IMG/VR virus record: IMGVR_UViG_3300027413_000020
Span: 1 to 36,068 of that record
Reading direction: 5' to 3' (one strand)
Length of the DNA stretch: 36,068 nucleotides
Source of the DNA: a virus
Below the pieces are notes generated by a model. The model did not search any database. It was not told where the DNA came from and saw only the letters and a program-made list of their open reading frames with translations. This document shows positions 7,196-17,100 of the stretch, in pieces. Within the stretch, counting starts at the first letter, position 1, and every line of letters begins with the position of its first letter. Both the position numbers and the translations under genes were made by a program.

Positions 7196-7493
7196 ATCTT
7201 ATTATAAAGTTAGTATCTGTTGTACTTGATAATGGTATTGATTGTGCTAATTTGGCTACAGCTAATAATTGATTTACATCATTATATAAACCTATGGTTG
7301 TTACATAAGGTTCAAAAAAAGAGGCTGTAGCAAACCCTCTTAAAGATCCTGAAGTATCTGTAGATATAGTAGGGTTTTGTGAAACATTAAATTCATTTTC
7401 CCCTATTGTACATACTACCTGATGTTCATTGATAATATGTTCATTATTCCATGTTAACTCTACTGATCCACTAAATCGTTTTTTTGCTCTCAT
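7185..7493 (-). CDS. Small virion protein, paralog of the C-terminus of the 349-residue tail protein
   Basis: The last 40 of its 102 residues align without gaps to the last 40 of the protein at 12339-13388: YVTTIGLYNDVNQLLAVAK here against YVTTVGMYNDNNELLAVAK there. The first 60 residues are beta-rich (SGSVELTWNNEH). It looks like a free-standing copy of that C-terminal domain. It is the last gene of the fibre operon, sharing one base with the 347-residue gene. A tail-fibre or baseplate accessory role is inferred from the paralogy and position. Confidence 0.85.
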   Translation of the reverse strand: MRAKKRFSGSVELTWNNEHIINEHQVVCTIGENEFNVSQNPTISTDTSGSLRGFATASFFEPYVTTIGLYNDVNQLLAVAKLAQSIPLSSTTDTNFIIRYDS

Positions 7494-8536
7494 TATTGGT
7501 TTTGTTGTAAGTTATTTCGGTGGCCTAATCTTATTGTTAACTTATAATCTTGGTCTAAATTAGGACTAGCAGCTACTGATATTTGGAATGGGTTTTGGTA
7601 AACTACTCCTTGACTAAAGTTTTTAGTTGTCGTCCCAAATAAAGTTGATGTTATAGTTGCATTTCCTAATATATTTGTACCTTGTGGGCTAAGAGTTGAT
7701 AATCCACTTGTAGTGTCAAATAAATAGTTTATATTCATGGATTGGTTACTAATCCAACTTAAATCAAAGTCTACTGATTCCCCAGCATTCATTAAATATG
7801 TTCTTACATTACCCCCAGCTTGTACTATAAATGAATTATAATCTAAGTTAGATGTATCACTATTAACAGCTACTTCTAATGATGTTACTCCTTCAAATCC
7901 ATTTCCAAATGAATCTTGTATTTCATCTATAGTTGAATTTTCATCTAAGATAAAATTAACTTGAAGTGTATTAGTAGTTGAAGGGACTTCAAATGAAGGT
8001 CTTGCTACTTGTAAAGCATAATTTGGTGATGGGGTAGATTCAAAATCTACGGCACATACATTAATATACCTAAAGTAAACAGTATTACTTAATATATTGG
8101 AACCACTAATTTGATAACTTCCTGTCCCATTTGTATATGTCCCATGTGCAAAAGAATATTCTTCTATTTGAGAAAAATTATAGGACTGGTTTAAATTTGG
8201 AACACCTGCTAATTGGATAGTTCCTGAAAGGGCAGGTATTAATGGAGATTCTGCTGAACCTGTATGATATTCTATATCATAAACTCCATTACTTTGAGTT
8301 GCTGCGCTAATTATTCTCCCTTTAAGACAATTTTGTTCTAATACACAAGCTTCAGGATCAAAAATTTTATAAAAATAATTTCTCCCACTTAAATTAACAA
8401 AACTACTTTGGGATTCATATAAACTAACATTAAAATCAAGATTTACTACACTACCAGAATCAGGCCCTTCAGTAAAAAACTGAGAAGCTGTAGGGTGTAT
8501 TTTAAATCCTGTATTTGTATAATTTGATTGTGCCAT
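7493..8536 (-). CDS. Putative tail-fibre/adsorption protein, 347 residues
   Basis: The protein is rich in Asn, Ser, Thr and Gly and should fold almost wholly as beta-sandwiches, as is common for fibre proteins. It has a distinctive start (YTNTGFKIHPTASQFFTEG) and two Cys-containing loops near residues 64-69 (ACVLEQNC). A C-terminal half with alternating hydrophobic strands (NATITSTLFGTTTKNF) resembles Ig-like domains, but no family can be named. It directly follows the SprB-repeat protein (two-base gap), so the two probably belong to the same appendage. Confidence 0.8.
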   Translation of the reverse strand: MAQSNYTNTGFKIHPTASQFFTEGPDSGSVVNLDFNVSLYESQSSFVNLSGRNYFYKIFDPEACVLEQNCLKGRIISAATQSNGVYDIEYHTGSAESPLIPALSGTIQLAGVPNLNQSYNFSQIEEYSFAHGTYTNGTGSYQISGSNILSNTVYFRYINVCAVDFESTPSPNYALQVARPSFEVPSTTNTLQVNFILDENSTIDEIQDSFGNGFEGVTSLEVAVNSDTSNLDYNSFIVQAGGNVRTYLMNAGESVDFDLSWISNQSMNINYLFDTTSGLSTLSPQGTNILGNATITSTLFGTTTKNFSQGVVYQNPFQISVAASPNLDQDYKLTIRLGHRNNLQQNQ

Positions 8537-8538
8537 GT

Positions 8539-9957
8539 TTATCCGCTAGGGTCTATATTTAAATATCTTGAAACTATTTCAAAATTAGCTGTGGTTGAGT
8601 TTATTTCATCATTAACTTTAGACATTGTTAAAATTAAAGATGCTGTATTTGCTGCATTACCTAAATTACCAAAATAATCACTACCAACGTAGTTATTTTC
8701 TGATCCACTCATTAGAGCACCTGTTATTATTAAAGATGCTGTTATATCTTGATTACCTTTAAAATAACCTGGGAATTTTCTTACAAGTCTTTGTACATAT
8801 TGAGTATTAGATTCTGCATTGCTCATTACAACTACTAAATCTTCTGTGTTAATATAACTAAAACTTCCAGTAAAATCTAATGAACCACTAGTATTAAATT
8901 CACTTATTAATTTATTTCTAGTTGGGTTATTAGGGTTATAATTTACTTCACTAGCAGACCCAGTATATATTTTAATATTTACCCCATCTAAAGGCTGACC
9001 ATTTAATAAATTTCCAGTAAGTGAAGAACTATCAGATAAGGCTGTATTTCCTTGAAAATCTGGTTTAAGAGCTCTATAAAAATTTAAAATTCTATAAGGG
9101 TTTGATGTCGCACTTACTTGTTCACAATAAGAGTTATTATAAGCCCATTGTCTTTCATATAAAGTTTGACCTTGTATATCAGTTGAACAAGTTACATTAG
9201 TTATAGTACTTGGTGTTTCCATAAAAGCTCCAAAATATCCACCTCTCAAAATACCAGGTGTATCTGTTAAACTTGGGATAACAATTGTGCTTTGTGTAGA
9301 TATGTAATGGGCTATAGGGGGTTGGATTGCAAAAGGACTATATGGTGACCCATATTCATATATATGGAAAGTAGTTTCCGGTGTAATAGCAGTTGTATTA
9401 TGAAATGTAATCTGATTTTGAAATGGATCTGTATAATCTGCTGATGCTGAAAAAGACATTGATCCCGGGCTATTGATTACAAAATTTTGTTGAATTTCAC
9501 ACCCAACAGCATCTTCAATTTTTACTAAATAACTACCTGTATTTAAGGAATATAACCCTACTGTATTTGAGTTTGGAGGTATAGTGTCAGTAAATCCGTT
9601 TGGATATGTAATTTCAAATGAAAATGGTGGTACTCCACCTTCAACAGACCCTGTTAAACTACCATCTTGTTGATTAAAGCAACTAACATTAGTTGCATGA
9701 AATGAAAAAGTAGGATATTGGGAAGCTGTCATGGGTACTATATAAGATTGAACACATCCCGCTGAATCTTGTAAATATACTCTATAACTACCTGTGTTTA
9801 AATCAAGAAATGTATATGGGGGTGTATGCCACCCAGCTAAAGGTGCACCTGGATCTGCAGGAGCAGGTAAGTCAGATGGTCGAGCATCTAAAGATACCGA
9901 AAGTGGGGGAGTTCCTCCACTACCTGTTACAAATATTTTACCTAATCCTACTGCCAT
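8539..9957 (-). CDS. Tail-fibre protein with SprB-like repeats
   Basis: The first 165 of 472 residues hold two SprB-type repeats. The complete one (about 83-163) has ATNVSCFNQQDGS, then GGVPPFSFEITYPNG, then LNTGSYLVKIEDAVGC. The first (about 8-72) has GGTPPLSV and LNTGSYRVYLQDSAGC but lacks the Cys-loop half. SprB repeats are known from the giant surface adhesin of gliding Bacteroidota. The remaining 300 residues look beta-rich; one part (GNLLNGQPLDGVNIKIYTG) resembles carboxypeptidase-regulatory or SpaA-like sandwich domains. It is one base overlapping the nucleotidyltransferase gene and two bases ahead of the 347-residue gene. A receptor-binding or spacer role is inferred. Confidence 0.85.
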   Translation of the reverse strand: MAVGLGKIFVTGSGGTPPLSVSLDARPSDLPAPADPGAPLAGWHTPPYTFLDLNTGSYRVYLQDSAGCVQSYIVPMTASQYPTFSFHATNVSCFNQQDGSLTGSVEGGVPPFSFEITYPNGFTDTIPPNSNTVGLYSLNTGSYLVKIEDAVGCEIQQNFVINSPGSMSFSASADYTDPFQNQITFHNTTAITPETTFHIYEYGSPYSPFAIQPPIAHYISTQSTIVIPSLTDTPGILRGGYFGAFMETPSTITNVTCSTDIQGQTLYERQWAYNNSYCEQVSATSNPYRILNFYRALKPDFQGNTALSDSSSLTGNLLNGQPLDGVNIKIYTGSASEVNYNPNNPTRNKLISEFNTSGSLDFTGSFSYINTEDLVVVMSNAESNTQYVQRLVRKFPGYFKGNQDITASLIITGALMSGSENNYVGSDYFGNLGNAANTASLILTMSKVNDEINSTTANFEIVSRYLNIDPSG

Positions 9958-10490
9958 TATATTTTAAATATGTCTTTTAAAGCTATATAATTTTCATTAT
10001 ATTCACCCTTATTAAATTTTTCCTTCCCCCATAAATATGAGTTTGAAGGTTTTGTATATGTTCTTTTATATAATCCAGGAATTAATTCTTCTGAATTGGC
10101 TAAGTTTTTTGTTGATACAATGTTTCCATTTATTTCTTTACTTAAATTTTTCCAATTTCTAATTTTAGTTGTTTCTTTCCATTCTTCACTAAAATACCAT
10201 AATTGGTTACTATGGAATATATCGATCAATTGTCGGTTCTCAAAACCTAAAATCATACTTTGATCTAAAATATTTTTAAATTCATTATAATCCTTTATTT
10301 CTCCTAATAATATTATATCTACATCCCATGTATTTTTTACTTTAAATAAAGCACTTCCTACATATATTTCATATTTTTCTACTCCTGGAATTTGGAGGAA
10401 CTTTTGGTACCATTTATATAATAAACCCTTATTTGGTCTTTCCCATCTAGTGTTTGTAACAATATCTCCTATTTTATATTCAAATCTCAT
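9957..10490 (-). CDS. Nucleotidyltransferase-fold protein inside fibre operon
   Basis: The 177-residue protein contains YVGSALFKVKNTWDVDIILLG (45-63): a Gly-Ser pair followed after ten residues by Asp-Val-Asp, the core of MNT/pol-beta-type nucleotidyltransferases. The domain is followed by helices and a basic C-terminus with several Trp and Tyr. It differs sharply from its fibre-protein neighbours in being Lys/Trp-rich and globular. It overlaps the SprB-repeat gene by one base and begins six bases after the 612-residue gene. It could modify a fibre protein or a host target, or be a passenger gene. The fold call is moderately firm; the function is open. Confidence 0.75.
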   Translation of the reverse strand: MRFEYKIGDIVTNTRWERPNKGLLYKWYQKFLQIPGVEKYEIYVGSALFKVKNTWDVDIILLGEIKDYNEFKNILDQSMILGFENRQLIDIFHSNQLWYFSEEWKETTKIRNWKNLSKEINGNIVSTKNLANSEELIPGLYKRTYTKPSNSYLWGKEKFNKGEYNENYIALKDIFKI

Positions 10491-10496
10491 ATATTA

Positions 10497-12335
10497 TCAG
10501 GATGATATTCCTCCCCCTCCTTGATTATTACAAAGCATAGTATTATTAAACGAAGAACCATTCCAATAAGATAATAGGAAACCATCAGTATACCAACCAA
10601 CTTGGGCTGCAGTACAACCAGATGTGTTTCTTAAAATAGTAGTCTGTTGCCAATTACTATTATTAGTTCTAAGGAATAAGTTTATATTAACATCATCACA
10701 ATCAGCACTATTTAATAATGATAATATAACATCTGTAGTACCACAAATATAACTAATTGAAGGTGTTACACTTCTTGTTGCTGTTTTTGTTCTACTTGGT
10801 GTAGTTGTTACAGTTGGGGTTCTAGTTGGGGTTGGTGTTGCTTGAAGTGTACCTTGTGTTACAGATGGTGTAGGTGTTAAACTAGGTGTTTTAGATATAC
10901 TAATAGATGGTGTTTTACTTCTTGTTGGAGAAGGGGTTTGAGATGGTGAAGGGAAAATAAATGGATTATTAACACACCATCCTACAGATTGAGTTGCTAC
11001 ATTTAATTCTAATGCAGGGTATGTATTAGAATAAGGTAGTTCATATACCGTTTCTTCTCTATCTTTAATATAAATTATACCATCTAATGAAGCACTTATA
11101 CTACCTGATACTACAGGGAAACATAAATCAGGTACCTCTTTATAGTTAAACCCATCATTAGACCAACTATAATGTGGTACTCCAAAATCTATTGAAAATG
11201 TTACTGCTCCTTGAGGGTGAGGTTGATAAAAAGTATTATCTCCCCCTTGAATTAAATCCGGAAAACATACATTTTCTATTTGTATTAAGGATCCTGTTAA
11301 GTTTTCTTTTTCTAATATAAGTTCTAAAGAAGCACTATTACTTGTTCTTCCCAATTCATTTCTTACAGTATACCCTAATGAATAATTTCCAGGAGTAGTA
11401 CTTATTTCATCTGGGGTTAAGGTTATGAACCCATTTGAATCCATAGAATAATTAAAAGGCCAACTTCCTGTATCATGGAATACAATAGTATCAGGATCTA
11501 AAGAATAACAATCATCAAAATCGTTAACTAATAAATCTATAACTTTACTACAACTTACATTTAATCTAGTTTGGAAATCATTTACTGCTACAGGAGAACT
11601 ACCTAATATACATAAAAATTCAGGGTGTGTAACAACCGCTACACCATGTGAATAAATTATATTACCTATATACGTTGTATGTGCATTTTCAACGTTTAAA
11701 GGATGTACTGAAGATGAATCAGGTCCATATACTACACCATTATAATCCGAATCTTCACCGCTGTAAGGCGCTTGGAATACGGAAGCAGTATAGGCATATA
11801 TATTACCTAAACCATCATCTTTTATTAAATATTGACTTGAAGATATTTTAAAACTTCCAGGATTTACACCTGATCCAATTTTATCTTTAGCAAAATCAAG
11901 TACAAGTAAACTTGCTTGATTAGAGCCATCATATGAAGAAGATTCATATAAACTACTACTGTCATATAAATCTCTATACCCACCCCTTAAAGGAAATTGT
12001 TTGATTACAGTATCTAAACCTCCAGAAACTAGGGTTGTTTGGTCAAAATTATCATAGGATGAGGATCTAAAAAAAGAACCTGTTAAAGAACCTGTTATAT
12101 AATTGTAATAATATAAATGTTTTATTCCCTCATAAACTAATTCTCTATAACTCCCATCGGGGTTTTGTGGAGAAACAGTTGGAGCAAATAAAGCACCTGA
12201 TACAGGTCGTTGTCCAAACAAGACAGTATATCCACTATCTAATAAATTTTCTAAGCTAGATGAATAGCCTTTATTAGCTGTATACTGTTCTGTAGATACA
12301 TCTTGGAGATTTAATTTTTTGTATGCAAAACTCAT
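10497..12335 (-). CDS. Large tail-fibre protein with Ig/cadherin-like domain and P/S/T stalk
   Basis: Residues about 100-240 hold a module (PGSFKISSSQYLIKDDGLGN ... YIGNIIYSHGVAVVT) also present in the 349-residue protein next door and common in tail proteins of marine phages. Residues about 247-342 resemble a cadherin/Ig-like repeat (VIDLLVNDFD ... GNYSLGYTVRNELG). Residues 462-529 are a mucin-like run of Pro, Ser and Thr with short basic punctuation (PTPTRTPTVTTTPS). The last 80 residues form a Cys-containing tip domain ending in GGGGISS. The P/S/T run probably is an extended stalk that displays the tip. It follows the 349-residue gene with a three-base gap. Confidence 0.85.
   Translation of the reverse strand: MSFAYKKLNLQDVSTEQYTANKGYSSSLENLLDSGYTVLFGQRPVSGALFAPTVSPQNPDGSYRELVYEGIKHLYYYNYITGSLTGSFFRSSSYDNFDQTTLVSGGLDTVIKQFPLRGGYRDLYDSSSLYESSSYDGSNQASLLVLDFAKDKIGSGVNPGSFKISSSQYLIKDDGLGNIYAYTASVFQAPYSGEDSDYNGVVYGPDSSSVHPLNVENAHTTYIGNIIYSHGVAVVTHPEFLCILGSSPVAVNDFQTRLNVSCSKVIDLLVNDFDDCYSLDPDTIVFHDTGSWPFNYSMDSNGFITLTPDEISTTPGNYSLGYTVRNELGRTSNSASLELILEKENLTGSLIQIENVCFPDLIQGGDNTFYQPHPQGAVTFSIDFGVPHYSWSNDGFNYKEVPDLCFPVVSGSISASLDGIIYIKDREETVYELPYSNTYPALELNVATQSVGWCVNNPFIFPSPSQTPSPTRSKTPSISISKTPSLTPTPSVTQGTLQATPTPTRTPTVTTTPSRTKTATRSVTPSISYICGTTDVILSLLNSADCDDVNINLFLRTNNSNWQQTTILRNTSGCTAAQVGWYTDGFLLSYWNGSSFNNTMLCNNQGGGGISS
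10750..10952 (-). repeat. Pro/Ser/Thr-encoding repeat tract in the 612-residue gene
   Basis: About 68 codons of the same character as the tract at 18130-18513 (PTPTRTPTVTTTPS here, PTRTPTVTPTSTPSK there). In both proteins the tract is followed by an 80-residue Cys-containing tip domain, so the arrangement is repeated, not only the composition. Confidence 0.72.
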
Positions 12336-12338
12336 TCA

Positions 12339-13388
12339 TTAAAAATCTAGTTTAACTCTAATAAGAGCTTCTTTTGTAAAATCCTTAACTAAAGGCTTAC
12401 TCATTTTTGCTACTGCTAGTAATTCATTATTATCATTATACATTCCTACAGTAGTAACATATGTTTGTGGGTTATTAATTAAACTACTATAAACAAATTC
12501 TCCACTACCACTAATCATAGATGGGTTTGTTGTATAATTAAAATCACCATTTGGTAATCTTACAAATACAAAATCGGAAGTAATTGTTTCTTGTGAATTT
12601 AATTTAAAAGTTCCAGAAATAAATCTTTCAAATAAAACATTATTATTTGTATTTAAAGCAGCATCTGTAGCTGATAAATCAGCAGGTATACCTAACCCAC
12701 CAGAAGCAAAATCTAAAGATAAAGCACTAGCATTTAGTACAAGTAAACCTACATCTGGGAGGAATTTTCCATATTCACCTCTTGGTGTCGACCCTGCAGT
12801 TGTTCCTGAGGATGATACTGGGGGAATAGTGTGAGTTGAACCATTAGATCCACTTACAATTGTGTATACTCTACCTGCATCTGTATATGTTAAAGTAGAA
12901 ACATCTTTACTATTATCTGTTAAACTTAAGATTCTAGAAGATGTTGAATAATCACTTAATTGTAAATTAAAAGTTCCTGGGAATAATGATTCTTTATATC
13001 TTGCTCTTTCAATGTTTATTACATAAAAAGCATCAGCATTTGAATTTCCTGTTCCAAAATTAAAATTTGTATTTTCATCTCCATTTACTAATGTTCTATA
13101 TTGACCATAAGTTACTCTTGAAGGTGAAATACCCGGGATAAGGGTATTAAAAGCACCAGAGCCTGAACCTGCTTTATGTCCATATGCAATTTGAAATTGC
13201 ACTTCTGATGAACTATCAGATTCTATTTTATCAAATACTGGGAGGTAGAAATATTTTTCTACTTGGTTATTAGCATTTGATGAGGTGAAAAATTGGGTTA
13301 ATTCTGTTTGTTTATTAGACCATAAAGTAGATACTATAGAATCAGCACTTACTACAAAGTCTTCAGAATTTATGGGTAAAAAGCTCAT
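12339..13388 (-). CDS. Tail/baseplate structural protein, 349 residues
   Basis: The protein combines the PG(S/T)F...GxVY...GLLVL module (PGTFNLQLSDYST, then AGRVYTIVSGSNG, then DVGLLVLNASAL), shared with the 612-residue protein, and a C-terminal 40-residue segment shared with the 102-residue protein at 7185-7493. It therefore links two other proteins of the cluster by paralogy. There is no signal peptide or enzymatic motif. It starts 11 bases after the 224-residue gene. A fibre-adapter or baseplate periphery role fits but is inference. Confidence 0.85.
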   Translation of the reverse strand: MSFLPINSEDFVVSADSIVSTLWSNKQTELTQFFTSSNANNQVEKYFYLPVFDKIESDSSSEVQFQIAYGHKAGSGSGAFNTLIPGISPSRVTYGQYRTLVNGDENTNFNFGTGNSNADAFYVINIERARYKESLFPGTFNLQLSDYSTSSRILSLTDNSKDVSTLTYTDAGRVYTIVSGSNGSTHTIPPVSSSGTTAGSTPRGEYGKFLPDVGLLVLNASALSLDFASGGLGIPADLSATDAALNTNNNVLFERFISGTFKLNSQETITSDFVFVRLPNGDFNYTTNPSMISGSGEFVYSSLINNPQTYVTTVGMYNDNNELLAVAKMSKPLVKDFTKEALIRVKLDF

Positions 13389-13399
13389 ATTCTATAAGT

Positions 13400-14074
13400 T
13401 TAGTTTGTTACTTGAATTATGTTTACTGGAATTGTTAATCTAGCTCCTGAATCTCTACCTATTATTGTAAGTTGAGTTTGAACTGTTGCATTTCTTGCTG
13501 CTCCATTATTAGTAAACAATGTATTTGTTGTAGTAGCAGTAAGTGTAATATTAGTACCCACTACTGTTTGTGAAACATTTGTTCCTATAGTAGTTGAATT
13601 ATTTAAAGCTTCAGCTTCTGGAGTGTTAATTCCAGTTCCTTGGAAACTACTCATAGTTCTAACATCACCTATTGTAGCTGTGTATCCGGATGCTTCAAAT
13701 GTTGTAGAAGCTCCTAAATAATTTAATGTTTGTGGGTTAATATTTAAACTAGCTCCTTGTCTTAATGATATACTAGAATATCCTACATCTAATATTGGTA
13801 GTTTAGAAGTACCTCTTGGTAGGGTAACTAATTTATATTTCATTATTTGAGTTTCATCCGGGAATGCTTCTAGTACTGGCATTTTTTCTATTGCCTCTCC
13901 AAAGAAAGCTGATCCTGATGGATGGTTTTCATTATATAATGTGTAATCTACTTCATCATCTGATAGAGCAAATTGTGTAATTCTAAAAGTGCCATCATTT
14001 TTAGCCATTAATTCACGGCCTTTTTTAGTTAAAATGGCATCTAGTGTAATTGTTGTATTGTTTAAATATCCCAT
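13400..14074 (-). CDS. Virion structural protein, 224 residues
   Basis: The N-terminus GYLNNTTITLDAILTKKGRE with the following FRITQFALSDDEVDY segment is a pattern I associate with conserved tail proteins of marine T4-like phages; the name of the family is not known to me. The C-terminal 120 residues are a Thr/Asn-rich beta-sandwich (TNITLTATTTNTLFTNN) that looks like an Ig-like domain. A late-type motif (ATATTTATAT on the sense strand, 14092-14101) lies 17 bases before the ATG in the 41-base gap after the 1242-residue gene, so it may start a second late transcript for the fibre genes. Confidence 0.85.
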   Translation of the reverse strand: MGYLNNTTITLDAILTKKGRELMAKNDGTFRITQFALSDDEVDYTLYNENHPSGSAFFGEAIEKMPVLEAFPDETQIMKYKLVTLPRGTSKLPILDVGYSSISLRQGASLNINPQTLNYLGASTTFEASGYTATIGDVRTMSSFQGTGINTPEAEALNNSTTIGTNVSQTVVGTNITLTATTTNTLFTNNGAARNATVQTQLTIIGRDSGARLTIPVNIIQVTN

Positions 14075-14091
14075 AATTTTCTAAATGTTGT

Positions 14092-14101
14092 ATATAAATA
14101 T
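14092..14101 (-). promoter_or_regulatory. Late-type motif before the 224-residue structural gene
   Basis: Sense-strand ATATTTATAT, 17 bases before the ATG, in a 41-base gap. It is the third exact copy ahead of a structural gene. Confidence 0.6.
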
Positions 14102-14115
14102 AGTAAAAGTTTTTT

Positions 14116-17100
14116 TTATAATAAGTTTTTAGCTTTTAAATTAGCTATTATATTCCCTGCTCTTTCTTTTAAGGGTTTTCCTACATAATGTGGTAATATA
14201 AAACCATCACTTGACTCATCCAAGCTTGATGTGAGGAGAGATCCAGATTCTGGTACTCTAATGGTATTTTTGGTAACATCTAATACAATAGATGTTTCAT
14301 CTGGTATCTTTTTATATATTACAAAGTTTTGAATGTATTGAGGGTTTGAAGCTGCTAATGAACTTGAATCATAATCAAGACAAGCTTGTGGAGGAACTGG
14401 GGTAGATTTATCAAATTCAATAACTAACCTAGTATCAGCATAAGTATAAGTTCCATTTCTAGATGAACCACCATTATAAGCTTCTGACCCACTTGGTTTT
14501 ATACCCCTCCCTCTAAAGGCATTATTTTGTATTATATTAGTAACTTCCCTTTCAAATGATACTGGGAGGTCACTATCATTTGTAGATCCTGGTATGTTGT
14601 GGAAATTTGTAAATCTAAAAATATCTCCTTGTTTAATTTCAAATAATTCATCCTTACTTACCTTAATACTACTTGAGGCTGCAAAATTCAAACTACCCGT
14701 TTGAATAAACTTTTTATGAAATCTAGTTAATTGAGCTGATGCAGTTAATTGGTAAGGAGCTTGTGGATTTCTTTCCCAAAAGAAAGTAGAATTTGCATCT
14801 GTAGAATCATATCGAGATCCCGTATCTACACTTCCTGTAATGTTTATGTAAACTGGTTGACTATTTAGTAATCCTGATTTTCTCACATTATTTACAAATA
14901 TAGTTGATGGAAGACCTTTTAATACTGAGGTATCTTCTATATCATAGTCAATAGGTGAATTAGTATACCCATTATTATAATATGGGTTGTAAGGATCATA
15001 CGTGTTATCATTCCAATTTGATGGGTGGTAACTATTATTATCTTGTTCTTGTTGTAAATCTGGTAGTCTTATCACTCCTGAGAGTTGATTTACTTCTGAA
15101 GGTATGATTTCAATGTTATTAGCCTCGTTAACGGTTTGTTTACCTAACATTAGAGGTGATAAATAATTAGATATTCCAGGAGGAATTTCTACATATACAC
15201 CCCTTTCTTGAGTAAAGTTATAAGTAACTTTAATTACAATTTCATCTTCAGCTAATTTATTAACTTGTATATTACTTGGAGAAACACCTAAATAATTTCC
15301 AAAAGTAGAAGAATTTACTATTGAAGTTGCTCCTGTTTGACTTACTAATTCATTAGCAGCCTGGATACCTACTTTTATTCTATATCTTAATGATAAGTTT
15401 CCTCTAACAAACCCTAATAGGGCCTTATCTAAAGTTTCTCCTTCAAACCCAAGTAAATTTCTACTTACAGGTACTTTAATTTGACCTTGAATTTTAATAG
15501 TTTTTTGCCCAGAGTTTGGAACTAAAAGAGCATTATCAAAATTATAATCACCTAAGTCGATAGTACCTAAATCTGCTTCTTCAGTTCCTATATTTGGAAT
15601 AGGGATTGAAACAGGGGTTGGGAAGTTTAGGGTTAATCTACGAGATGGAAAAGAATGATAGTTAACCAAAATAGGTTCAAATCTAAACCCTCCGGCATAT
15701 ATTCTTTGGGAACCATTTAGGTAACTATTATCATAAGGTAATTCTTGGTCTTCTAAAGACAATACTAATGGTTCTCTATTATTAAATATGTTTTGAACTA
15801 AAAATAAATTATTATTATCTCTAGTTAATTTAGTTACATTATCATAACCATCTATTAAATATTTTAATTCTAATTGTGTTCTATTAGGAAATGAACCTGA
15901 TGTTGCTACTGTTGCTCTTTTAAAATATCCAAATTCATCTGTAGCCTGCCCCATAGTAGGGTATCTACCATAACCACTATCTCCGGGGGTGTATACATTT
16001 AATTTAGCTGATACTGATCTACTTCCCTTATATCTTGGGTTTATAACACGAGTTTGAGTATAATTACTTTCTTGGATTGAGGCATTTAAAAATGTAGAAT
16101 TTTTTTCTTCAATTTCACCTAGTAATCTTTCTTCTATAAAATTTAGATTAACAGGTGTTACTGAATCTGTTGAGTAGTCAATATCTAAAAAGTTATCATT
16201 AGTTCTATTTTCAATAACATTTTGAAATGTTGGGTTTAATGGAACCTTAAATGAATTAAATATTCTAGCTGATGTACTTCTACCTTCATTAATTTGAATA
16301 TTAGTAAAAAGTGCTCTACCTGCAGTATTATTTACAGGATAACCTACATTCCATTTTAAATACCCAGGAATGCTACTGACTGGTGAGAATGATAAAGAAC
16401 TAGATATATTTAATGATTGGGAAAATACTGTACCAGGTGGAGTAAATAAGGTTTCTTCATAATGATACCAAGTTCTTCCTCCTATAGTGGTTGTTTCAAT
16501 TAATGATCCTGTTTTACCACTAAATTCAATATTCGCTCCAATTTGTGTAGCTGCAGCAAATCCAAAAAATGCTCTATTTTTTTCTCCATTATAATCATCA
16601 GTATAAGAAACCCAAGTACTAACTGTATAATTAGTACTGCCTTTTAAATTTTGAAATTCTAAATTTAAACCAGTTACACTACCTGATGGTAAAAATTGTG
16701 ATGATAAAGAGATAACATATTCAGAATCTCCAGGATTTTGGATTTGGTCTACCCTTATCTCATCTAATAATGTAGGTTTATAATAGGATTGTGTTTGATA
16801 TGTACCATAAGGTATATTTTTATCTGCAACATCACCACTTTGGACTAAATCACCAAATGGGTTTAAATACCTTAATAAACTGTCATCATCTTCATAAACT
16901 ACATTTCCTTCTGGAAGTGAATAGGCTGTTATAATAGATCCTCCAAACTCACCTGTAAGGCTTTGTCTTTGATCTGATTGTACTGTTGTAATACTTCCTG
17001 TTGGTGTTAATATAGATTGGGTAAAAGATGTATTCATTTCTACACCTTCGGCATTTGATCCTGTAATTGAAACTAATTTCTGATTTAAGTCAGGTAAATA

